From Nitrospira sp. (GTDB taxonomy: Bacteria > Nitrospirota > Nitrospiria > Nitrospirales > Nitrospiraceae), in assembly GCA_025935475.1 (NCBI GenBank), contig JAICVE010000078.1, forward strand, positions 1 through 9,874: a stretch of DNA of 9,874 nucleotides, given 5' to 3'. A program made the translations under genes and the position numbers. How positions within the stretch are numbered: the first letter of the stretch is position 1; every line of letters starts with the position of its first letter. The notes under the pieces were generated by a model, which had not been told where the DNA came from, did no database searches, and saw only the letters and a list, made by a program, of their open reading frames with translations. Positions 1-6,712 of this stretch are shown here, one piece after another.

Positions 1-261
1 CTTCCCTCCCGCCTTTTTCACGGAATCGTCTAACACGAAATTCTTACCTGTCAGCTCGCTGATAAAGCGAACGAAAACAGAAAGATCGACCTCGTTGAAA
101 TCTAATGCGACTCGCCCGCTGCCATTGGGTTGGGAAAACGCAGGAGAATGGAGCAGCATTCCCCCGAGTACGGCCATCAGACACGTCCGAAGGACCCAGC
201 GTCGGCAACTAGGAAAAATCCTTGGAAGGCCCCGCTTGGGGCCTGGTGGGTGCGGAATCAT
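1..261 (-). CDS. gspD: Type II secretion system secretin, N-terminal fragment (GspD-like)
   Basis: Outer-membrane secretins form the exit pore of type II secretion; their N0 domain contacts the inner-membrane platform. Only the first 87 codons lie in the window and the gene continues past base 1. After a signal-peptide-like stretch (RRWVLRTC, then LMAVLGGMLL, then SPAFSQ) the mature part reads VALDFNEVDLSVFVRF, ISELTGKNFVLDDSVKK. This fits the secretin N0 pattern, in which an 'aNF..aDi..vi' strand and helix lead into 'TGKNfvvDp.VkG'. Start choice is uncertain. The ATG at 261-259 places Arg residues ahead of the hydrophobic core. The ATG at 177-175 lacks any positive n-region. Neither has a clear Shine-Dalgarno. 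An in-frame stop at 285-283 limits the ORF. It is divergent from the large gene at 582. PilQ or another secretin is possible, but the N0 wording favours GspD. Family call is fairly sure, exact member less so. Confidence 0.68.
   Translation of the reverse strand, partial: MIPHPPGPKRGLPRIFPSCRRWVLRTCLMAVLGGMLLHSPAFSQPNGSGRVALDFNEVDLSVFVRFISELTGKNFVLDDSVKKAGGK
227..244 (-). repeat. Perfect GC-rich inverted repeat, terminator- or attenuator-like, near the secretin start
   Basis: AGGCCCC (227-233) and GGGGCCT (238-244) are perfect 7-bp arms around a 4-base loop. Read on the minus strand, the hairpin is followed about eight bases later by a run of five T (215-219). It lies between the two candidate ATG starts of the secretin gene. 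It would be in the 5' leader if translation starts at 177, or within the first codons if it starts at 261. Attenuation is inference. Confidence 0.4.
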
Positions 262-581
262 GGGGGAGACCGTACCACAAGCCTACGCAGCGACACAACC
301 AAGCTGGGTACCGGCTGGCGATGGTGTCCGGCGTTTGCCCATTCTCGGTAATGTTGTGCAATTTTGATGTTGCGTCCCAAATGATGAAAGTCGGGCTCGA
401 TCTAACTGATGAGAAACAAAGAGAAAGAACAGAAACAACATGGGTCATGATGGCATCAGGATTGCACATGTGATCGCAGTTTCCCCCACGCCACATCTGC
501 GTCGGTTGGCGCCGAAGACAGAATCGGGCTGAAACCAGCCATTGGAGCCGGTTTGTGCCATTGATCTGCTAAGGTTAGAAC
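262..581. other. Divergent intergenic region between gspD-like gene and the 1240-residue gene
   Basis: No credible gene is seen here. Short open frames on both strands lack family-like sequence and ribosome sites. The region must hold promoters for both divergent genes, but I find no convincing -35/-10 pair. Visible structure: an imperfect stem CCGTACC (270-276) / GGTACCGG (307-314); an A-rich purine stretch around 408-443; an 8-bp palindrome CACATGTG (465-472); and a small perfect stem GGCTG (527-531) / CAGCC (536-540). AAGG at 571-574 is a weak ribosome site, 7 bases before the GTG at 582. Confidence 0.5.
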
Positions 582-3500
582 GTGCGAACGGACAAGCGCT
601 CTTCACAAAAACCCGACAAGAAAATGCCCTCGCGTGTGCATAGGCGAGGCATCGTCGGATACAGCAAGAAAAGCGCGCTGCTCGAAGAAGCGATCACCCA
701 CATGAACACCGGCAAGTACGGCCGGTCGTCTGCCGTACTGAAGGAACTCCTCGCTCTCGATCCGCAGAATATCGAAGCCCGCCATTTGTTTGCGACTCTC
801 CACCTTCGGCTCGGCAGTCTCGTCACTGCGAGACAAGCCTTTGAATCGCTCGCTAATGAGGCGATCGGCCGACAAGATTATTGGCTCGCCGAATCTCTGT
901 TGGGGGAATACTTGGCCGCCGGTCCCCGCTGCGTTCCCTTTCTCGAACAGTTGGCCCACGTGCATCAAGAAAAAGGCGATGAAATGGCTGCGGTGGCCGA
1001 GCTGGGCAAGGCCATTGAAATTTTGCGCGACGATCCGGACCCAGACAATCCTCAGAAGGCTGCGCAACTGTACGCCAAAATCAGAGAGCTGGCTCCAGCC
1101 AGCCCCGTGGCTTTTCAGCTGGCCCCACTCTTCGACGTGCAGACCGGTGAGTTGCTCGGCGGTTCTTCCACCTCGGCGACGATCCCTGATGCTGATCCCG
1201 GTGTCCATGAGCCAGCCCTATCGCCGGACACTGATTCATCCTCTACCGTCGCTGAGCACCCGCTGCCGGATGTTATGCCCTGGGAGACGACCGACGAGTC
1301 AGACACGGCGTCTCAGGCGAAAGAAGAGCTTTTTGCGGTACCTCAAGCCGCCGACATTCTCGAACCTCCTCCATGTGAGGCTGAGGCGGAAGAGCATCGA
1401 CCAGCGACGGAGAGTCCTCGCGATCAGACGGCTGGGGAGTCGGCTTCGGAGGAACCATCCTTCGCCTACAGTGCGACGGAAAAAACGGAGAATGTGTCAT
1501 CGGAGCCATCTTCTAATAGCTCGCTTTCCGGGATGACCCTGAGTGAAAACCCGTCAGACATGGCTTCTGGAATTTCCTCACCCATGCCGTGGGAACAAAT
1601 GGGTGATGCGTCGGTACAGATTGTTGAGCCCGAAATCGCGCCGGACGAGACACCTCTCGCATCGGGGTTGTCTTCTGACCTCGAATCAATTCTGGCCTCA
1701 CTACGAACAGAGGGCGAGGTTGTTGCCCCAGCGCCTGCCATTGAAGAAGTTCCACCGTTCACTGTCACAGAGAGCGCATCGTCGGGCGAGCCCACGCCTT
1801 CAGAGACTGGCTCGGCGGCATCCGCTCTGTTGTCGGCACCCATGCCCTGGGAACAAATATCCGATCCGGCGATTCAGATATCGCTCACAGAGACTGCACC
1901 TACGCCTCAGCTTCAAGAATTCGAATCCCATGTGTCGGCCGCTGTGCCAGACACTTTAGGTTCACCGGTTGTCTCCGACCCGGCTAGATTAGCGCAACCG
2001 GCTGCTGAAATGACCGATGGTCCACCGACGGAACTCGCCCACACGACGGAGCCGTTGGATGCCAGCGCAGGCGAGATCTCACCGGCCACGTCGTTCTCCT
2101 GGAATTCCGTTTTTGACAAGGCCTGGAAATTCACAGCCGGCACCATGGCGCCTAGTCCGACTGTTCCGTCGGAAGCCGCACACGACACCACAGATGAGCC
2201 GCAGGCGGTGAAGACCCAGGCAGTGGACAGCTCGGTTGTAGAAACACCCATGGTCGCTTCCCCCTGCGGTCAGGAGAACCTCGTCTCTCCGGTCGAGCCA
2301 GAAATGTCCGTTTCCTTGTCAACGAATGTGCATGAGCAGATTCCACAGGAAATCGTGTCCGTAGCGCCGGTCGAGTCTCCGCCCGCCCCTGCCGAGCCAT
2401 CTTCACCACAAGAGACCCCCGCTCATTGGAACACGGGTGAAGTTGCGGTTCAGGTTCACCGGCCTTCCAAGAAGAGGAAGCGGTGGGAGAAGGAGCCGGA
2501 AGAGGCCGAGCATGCGGCCGTAGCCCTACCCACCATCGAAACATCCGAGACATCGTCGACGACAAGCCAGGAAGCGAGCCGAGAATGGAAATCGACCACC
2601 GAAGAGCCGGTTCCCACCGTGGAAAAGGTGGTCCAGCCTCCGGCGCTCCCTGATTGGATGCAGGCCACCGAGTCGATCACCTTCGCCCGCCCGGAGCCCT
2701 TGCCAACCCAGGCGAGGTGGAGCGATGCAGACACGGCGGCTCCGGCCGCGGGCGAATCTGCAAGCGCCGCGGTGGTCTCAGCGGTCGAGACATTATTTTC
2801 TCCGAGCGCAACAGTGGATGATCTCCATCCTCATCTCTCCTGGTCGAAGCCGCGCCCCCGCCTCATGGCTCGTCTCCACCGAGTGCGGATCGCCATTTCC
2901 TCGTTTATCGGCTCGTGCTTTTCAACCACTCGTTCACTCACCTTTCTCGCCCTCTTGATCACGATTGCGACCGTCGTGGTGGCTGCGGCTGGCGTAGGAG
3001 CTGTCGCCGTGATGTGGATGGTGATGGAAGAGCCGCCGAGTTCGCTCTATCACACCTTGACCATCTCGCCTCCTCGGGTGATCACGGATGCGAAGAAGAA
3101 TGGCTATCTCCTTCTGCTGGGCTTCGATGCGCCCGACGGCCGAGATCCGGTTCAGGCCGGATATGAACGGAGGGCGGATCCACACAGTGATCGGGTCACA
3201 GCCCAGGTGTGTGTTGGCGACGAAATCAAAACCCCCGGCGCCACCGGCGGAGCCTCCGATCACGTTGTTAAGGGATGGATCCGGAACGGCGACCTCGCGT
3301 CGAACCTCAAGGGCCAAGGCGCGACCATCAGATCACTCACGTCGCGTGAATCGACCGCTCTGGCTCGGTATCAGCAATGGCTCGCGATGCCTTTCGACGA
3401 TTGGGGGTTCGGACAGTTGCTCGTCCCGAACTGCACGCGTGTGTTGCTCGCGCACCGTCTTTTCGTGTTGGACGGGTTCAATCAGGACCTGCCCACGGGG

Positions 3501-4304
3501 CTCGACCGACTGGAAGCCGACTTCCAGGCGTGGCGCGTGGCCCTGGCACAGTCCAAAACGCTGACGATGAAGATGTTGGCCGTGACGGCCGTGCAAGACG
3601 ACGCCGCGGTCGCTGCCGGACTGCTGAGCCGCGGGGATCTGGACGGAGGATCGCTTGCCAAATTGAGCAAAATGGTCCGTCCTCTCGATCAAGTAGAACT
3701 GTCCATACGTTGGCCGATGCAGAGTCAGTTTGTCTGGGCGACAAAAGCGGTTTCGTCTGAGCTCAGAGACGACAAAGCGGCAGACCGTCCCTGGCATGCC
3801 TCATTCACGGCAGCGATGCGCCTTCCGGTTCAACGCCGTGCGAACGCCTATGCGGAATATTACGAAGCGGCCAAGAAGACGGTTGCCGGCAGCCGATACA
3901 CGAATTTGCCCAAGCTTTCGACATTCGTCCAAACCCCGCCGTCTGGGGTGATGGATTATTTGACCAACCCTATCGAGCACATCGTGGGCATTGAGCCGCT
4001 GCCCTCGTGGGATCCTTTTGTGATGCGGATGGTCGAGGTCGATGCCCAGCTTCGCTTGGTTGGGCTGCAGGCCTGGCTGAGGCGCGGACCTCAAGATAGC
4101 GACGTCCCCATGCGGTTGGCGAAAGCCGGTCAAGCCTACTATGATCCTTTTACAGGCCTTCCGATGCTGGTCAACCAGCGCAAAGGGGTAATCTACAGCG
4201 TCGGGCGGGATGGAAAGGACCAGGAAGGCGATGATGTTCGCGACGTGACAGCGGTCATTCCTCTCTCATTTTCCGAATCCCGTCGTAGTGCTTCACTTCG
4301 GTAG
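582..4304 (+). CDS. Large TPR / disordered / single-pass membrane protein, unrecognised family
   Basis: I do not recognise this 1240-residue protein by name. Residues about 30-185 are helical tetratricopeptide-type repeats (for example KYGRSSAVLKELLALDPQN). Residues about 190-750 are acidic, rich in Pro, Ser, Glu and Thr, and probably disordered. They carry three MPWE motifs (Met at 232, 335, 421) and a basic patch KKRKRW near 630. A basic stretch precedes one clear transmembrane helix (about 787-815, TFLALLITIATVVVAAAG), so the N-terminus should be cytoplasmic and the last 425 residues periplasmic. The end reads DPFTGLPMLV (Asp1188) and YSVGRDGKDQ (Tyr1205). It resembles the DPWGxPY...YSxGxDG ending of GspG pseudopilins and similar C-termini of uncharacterised proteins. 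GTG 582 with AAGG upstream is chosen; ATG 624 is an alternative. It is divergent from the secretin gene, so a role in secretion or the envelope is possible (inference). Confidence 0.85.
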   Translation: MRTDKRSSQKPDKKMPSRVHRRGIVGYSKKSALLEEAITHMNTGKYGRSSAVLKELLALDPQNIEARHLFATLHLRLGSLVTARQAFESLANEAIGRQDYWLAESLLGEYLAAGPRCVPFLEQLAHVHQEKGDEMAAVAELGKAIEILRDDPDPDNPQKAAQLYAKIRELAPASPVAFQLAPLFDVQTGELLGGSSTSATIPDADPGVHEPALSPDTDSSSTVAEHPLPDVMPWETTDESDTASQAKEELFAVPQAADILEPPPCEAEAEEHRPATESPRDQTAGESASEEPSFAYSATEKTENVSSEPSSNSSLSGMTLSENPSDMASGISSPMPWEQMGDASVQIVEPEIAPDETPLASGLSSDLESILASLRTEGEVVAPAPAIEEVPPFTVTESASSGEPTPSETGSAASALLSAPMPWEQISDPAIQISLTETAPTPQLQEFESHVSAAVPDTLGSPVVSDPARLAQPAAEMTDGPPTELAHTTEPLDASAGEISPATSFSWNSVFDKAWKFTAGTMAPSPTVPSEAAHDTTDEPQAVKTQAVDSSVVETPMVASPCGQENLVSPVEPEMSVSLSTNVHEQIPQEIVSVAPVESPPAPAEPSSPQETPAHWNTGEVAVQVHRPSKKRKRWEKEPEEAEHAAVALPTIETSETSSTTSQEASREWKSTTEEPVPTVEKVVQPPALPDWMQATESITFARPEPLPTQARWSDADTAAPAAGESASAAVVSAVETLFSPSATVDDLHPHLSWSKPRPRLMARLHRVRIAISSFIGSCFSTTRSLTFLALLITIATVVVAAAGVGAVAVMWMVMEEPPSSLYHTLTISPPRVITDAKKNGYLLLLGFDAPDGRDPVQAGYERRADPHSDRVTAQVCVGDEIKTPGATGGASDHVVKGWIRNGDLASNLKGQGATIRSLTSRESTALARYQQWLAMPFDDWGFGQLLVPNCTRVLLAHRLFVLDGFNQDLPTGLDRLEADFQAWRVALAQSKTLTMKMLAVTAVQDDAAVAAGLLSRGDLDGGSLAKLSKMVRPLDQVELSIRWPMQSQFVWATKAVSSELRDDKAADRPWHASFTAAMRLPVQRRANAYAEYYEAAKKTVAGSRYTNLPKLSTFVQTPPSGVMDYLTNPIEHIVGIEPLPSWDPFVMRMVEVDAQLRLVGLQAWLRRGPQDSDVPMRLAKAGQAYYDPFTGLPMLVNQRKGVIYSVGRDGKDQEGDDVRDVTAVIPLSFSESRRSASLR

Positions 4305-4360
4305 ACCTTCGTTCCCGTCTATTCCGACAGTTTGGCTCCAAACGGTGACCCGTCCAGAAG

Positions 4361-4396
4361 CGGTCGCTTGACAGTGACCGGACTATTCCAGAGAAT
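4361..4396 (+). promoter_or_regulatory. Sigma-70-type promoter with inverted repeat around the -35 box
   Basis: A perfect -35 hexamer TTGACA (4368-4373) is followed by a 17-base spacer and GAGAAT (4391-4396), four of six matches to the -10 consensus. CGGTCGC (4361-4367) and GTGACCG (4374-4380) flank the -35 box exactly and are complementary except at one position, so a regulator could bind here. The expected transcript start near 4403 leaves about 25 bases of leader containing GGAG (4417-4420) before the ATG at 4428. Confidence 0.55.
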
Positions 4397-4427
4397 CCCT
4401 CTAGCCCCGTACCTCTGGAGCCTCCCC

Positions 4428-5897
4428 ATGAATCGTGATTGGACATCTCGCTTTCGTCGTGGAGTCCGTTCCACTGGTCCGATCCCCACCCAAATTGTGT
4501 CGAACGAAGAATTCCTGCCCTGGCCTCGTACGCCGGAGCAGTCATTGGTGGAGAAGGCGCTCATTCAAACGAGCGCGCAGGCATCAATGCGACTCGGCAT
4601 GAGCCGTAGGCAGTTTATCAAGACGTCCGGGGGCATGGCTGCGGCCCTCATGGCGATGAATTCGGTGTTCGGAAGTCTGTTTGACGTCCTGGAAACCGAG
4701 CTGTTTGAACCGGCCGCGTTTGCCGAGCGCCAGGGAGAGCCCTTTTTTATTTTCGACGTGCAAACACATTATGTCAGCACCGGTTATGATCCGGCGGATG
4801 CCGAAGGCCGTCGTCGGGGAGCAGTGACGAAGGATGCGTTACTGGCGTTGCGCCGCCGCGCGCGAGAGGCCGGACTCAATCCCCGGCTCTCGGCCGACCG
4901 CGGGACGCTCGATGATCTCTCGTGGCAGAACTTCATCAAAGAAGTGTTTTTCGACAGTGAAACGTCTATTGGCCTCATTAGTACGCCGCCCGGACCGTAT
5001 CCCCAGGAAGCGGTCGTACCGCCAAGGGAGATGGGCCACATCAGAGACGAGGTCAACCGTCTGGCAGGATCTCAACGTATGCTGGCTCATGGACTTGCCA
5101 CCCCCCAATTGGGGGCTGTGGATCTGGAATTCATGGCCATGCAGGCCGAGCAACTGAAGATCGATGCCTGGAAATGTTATACGGGATCGTGCCCGAAGGG
5201 CCTTGACCATGGCTGGTGGATGGACGATGAGAAGATCGCCTACCCGATGCTTGAACAGGCAAGAAAGCTCAATGTGAGGCGTGTGTGCGTGCACAAGGGA
5301 CTCCCGCTGGGGCCGGTCCCGGAATACAACCATCCGAAGGATCTCATCAAGGCGGCCAAAGATTTCCCCGATGTCGATTTCCTCGTGTATCACTCCGGTA
5401 TGAAAAGCGCCGCTTCCATCGATGAAGCGTTTGAGAAGACCGGCGAAATCCCTTGGACCACGGAATTTTGCCGCATGAAAAAAGCCAACCCCGGTCTGAA
5501 GAACATTTACATGGAGATTGGTTCAACGTTCGCACAGCTCGTGACCAGCCATCCGATGGTGTGTGCGCATTTCTTCGGGCAGATTCTAGATGCGTTCGAC
5601 GTCGATCACGTGCTGTGGGGCACGGACTCGATCTGGTACGGGACTCCTCAGTGGCAGATCGAAGCGTTTCGGCGGTTTCAGATGCCTGAGCGGTTGCTCG
5701 AGAAGCACAAGTATCACGCGCTCACGCGCGACGTGAAATCCAAAATCTTCGGTTTGAATGCCGCGCGCCTGTTTGGCGTCGATGTTGCTGCGGTGAGGCA
5801 TGCCCTGCCGAAAGATGCGGTGGGTCGCCTTCGCCTCAGCTATCACGAAGAAGGCCCTGAGCCGAGTCACAGGCTCTATGGATGGGTGGCAGGATAA
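4428..5897 (+). CDS. Tat-exported amidohydrolase family protein
   Basis: A 489-residue metal-dependent hydrolase-like TIM barrel of the Amidohydro_2 / ACMSD-like type; substrate unknown. A twin-arginine signal SRRQFIK (Arg60-Arg61) precedes a hydrophobic segment and an AFA cleavage-like site near 97-99, predicting folded export to the periplasm. Barrel landmarks are FDVQTH (Gln112, His114), DAWKCYTG (Lys249), VCVHKG (His289), VYHSG (His322) and WGTDSIWYG (Asp400). The usual HxH of strand 1 is QxH, so the first metal ligand differs. ATG 4428 is chosen because GGAG lies 7 bases upstream and a promoter lies just before it. The frame is open back to a TTG at 4332, but that precedes the promoter. 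The 58-residue stretch before the Arg pair is unusually long for Tat, yet I recall related proteins sharing it (VSNEEFLP, TPEQ). ATG 4587 would give a conventional short n-region. It appears monocistronic. Confidence 0.88.
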   Translation: MNRDWTSRFRRGVRSTGPIPTQIVSNEEFLPWPRTPEQSLVEKALIQTSAQASMRLGMSRRQFIKTSGGMAAALMAMNSVFGSLFDVLETELFEPAAFAERQGEPFFIFDVQTHYVSTGYDPADAEGRRRGAVTKDALLALRRRAREAGLNPRLSADRGTLDDLSWQNFIKEVFFDSETSIGLISTPPGPYPQEAVVPPREMGHIRDEVNRLAGSQRMLAHGLATPQLGAVDLEFMAMQAEQLKIDAWKCYTGSCPKGLDHGWWMDDEKIAYPMLEQARKLNVRRVCVHKGLPLGPVPEYNHPKDLIKAAKDFPDVDFLVYHSGMKSAASIDEAFEKTGEIPWTTEFCRMKKANPGLKNIYMEIGSTFAQLVTSHPMVCAHFFGQILDAFDVDHVLWGTDSIWYGTPQWQIEAFRRFQMPERLLEKHKYHALTRDVKSKIFGLNAARLFGVDVAAVRHALPKDAVGRLRLSYHEEGPEPSHRLYGWVAG

Positions 5898-5898
5898 G

Positions 5899-5922
5899 AG
5901 CGGGTCTTGTCAGGGACCCGCT
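5899..5922 (+). terminator. Stem-loop directly after the amidohydrolase stop codon
   Basis: AGCGGGTC (5899-5906) and GACCCGCT (5915-5922) are perfect 8-bp arms, extendable by two U.G pairs to a 4-base loop. The hairpin begins two bases after the TAA. No T-run follows, so it is either a weak intrinsic terminator or a 3'-end stabilising structure. Confidence 0.45.
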
Positions 5923-5939
5923 AGGGGCGCTTGGGAAAA

Positions 5940-5957
5940 GCCGCGTCTTGGCGCGGC
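5940..5957 (+). repeat. Second GC stem-loop in the gap before the AIM24 gene
   Basis: GCCGCG (5940-5945) and CGCGGC (5952-5957) pair perfectly around a 6-base loop, preceded by AAAA. It follows the hairpin at 5899-5922 by 17 bases. It could be part of a terminator complex or lie in the leader of the next gene. No promoter was recognised between 5898 and 6006. Confidence 0.3.
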
Positions 5958-6006
5958 GGGGTGACCACGAGCCAACACCGGTGCGGCGAGGTCGAGGGGA
6001 GAGAAC

Positions 6007-6690
6007 ATGAAGAGTGAAATTTTGTACCCGGGGGCGTTTCCCATGGCCCGTGTGGAATTGACAGCAGGGGAAGCCATCAAAGCCGAATCCGGTGCCATGG
6101 TCGCCTCGTCCCCGACGATTGACGTCGAGAGCAAAATGGAGGGCGGATTTCTCGGCGCCCTGTCACGCAAGTTCCTGACCGGCGAAAAGTTCTTTTTTCA
6201 GACCCTGCGGGCGAGTCGGGGGCCGGGCGAGGTGCTCTTGGCGCCGACGGTGCCGGGGGAGATCGTCATGATGGAACTCGACGGGGTTAATGAATATATG
6301 GTGCAAAAGGATGGATTCCTGGCGGGCGACGAGATGATCAAACTCGACAGCCAGATGCAGAGCCTGAGCCGAGGCCTCCTTGGCGGCGAAGGGTTCTTCA
6401 TCCTCAAGGTGAGCGGAAAGGGGACCCTATTGCTGAACAGTTTCGGGGCCATCCATAAGATCGAACTCAAACCCGACCAAGAATATATTGTCGACAATAG
6501 CCATTTAGTGGCCTGGTCGGGCACCACCTCCTACAATATCGAGCGTGCCGCTTCGGGATGGGTTGCCAGCTTCACGTCCGGCGAAGGATTCGTGTGCCGA
6601 TTTCGCGGTCCCGGGGTTGTCTATATCCAAAGCCGGAATCCTGGCGGTTTTGGCGCGTGGGTGCGTCAGTTCATTCCCGTCTCCGAATGA
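6007..6690 (+). CDS. AIM24 family (TIGR00266-type) beta-rich protein
   Basis: A 227-residue protein of the AIM24/TIGR00266 family. The bacterial members have no settled biochemical role; the yeast namesake is mitochondrial. No signal peptide or membrane helix is seen, so it is probably cytoplasmic. Family hallmarks are the early FPMARVELTAGEAIKAESG-like strand pair with MV following, repeated Gly-rich turns (GGFLGAL, RGLLGGEGFF), the central GEIVMMEL and DGFLAGD, and the closing GPGVVYIQSRN and FGAWVRQFIP. Length is normal for the family. ATG 6007 is supported by AGGGGAG five bases upstream. It is the first gene of a probable three-gene operon with the M48 peptidase and the phosphoesterase. 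The gap to the next gene is 22 bases, or a single base if that gene starts at its upstream GTG. A link to envelope or membrane stress is inference from the neighbouring peptidase. Confidence 0.9.
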   Translation: MKSEILYPGAFPMARVELTAGEAIKAESGAMVASSPTIDVESKMEGGFLGALSRKFLTGEKFFFQTLRASRGPGEVLLAPTVPGEIVMMELDGVNEYMVQKDGFLAGDEMIKLDSQMQSLSRGLLGGEGFFILKVSGKGTLLLNSFGAIHKIELKPDQEYIVDNSHLVAWSGTTSYNIERAASGWVASFTSGEGFVCRFRGPGVVYIQSRNPGGFGAWVRQFIPVSE

Positions 6691-6712
6691 AGTGAAAGGG
6701 CGGCGCTCGCTG

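Noticed and set aside
333..385. c-di-GMP-I riboswitch on the minus strand
   Set aside because: GGGCAAAC is present, but the GACGCAAAGCC-like element is not downstream of it and the second stem and receptor are missing.
95..473. Short plus- and minus-strand open frames in the left 500 bases
   Set aside because: They overlap the secretin N-terminus or the intergenic region, have Arg/Trp-rich shadow-like composition and no ribosome sites.
542..570. TTGGAG - 17 - TCTGCT as promoter for the 1240-residue gene
   Set aside because: The -10 matches only three of six positions and lies 11 bases before the start codon, leaving no room for the AAGG ribosome site.
603..1208. 201-residue open frame on the minus strand
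   Set aside because: Shadow of the TPR region of the 1240-residue gene, with no family-like sequence.
4330..4343. GTTTGG/CCAAAC hairpin as terminator of the 1240-residue gene
   Set aside because: The stem is only about five usable pairs and no T-run follows.
4332..4427. Extended amidohydrolase start at TTG 4332
   Set aside because: It lies upstream of the TTGACA promoter and lacks a ribosome site; ATG 4428 has GGAG at good spacing.
6545..6712. Extended M48 start inside the AIM24 gene
   Set aside because: It would overlap AIM24 by about 146 bases with non-family sequence. Starts at 6713 or 6692 fit operon spacing.
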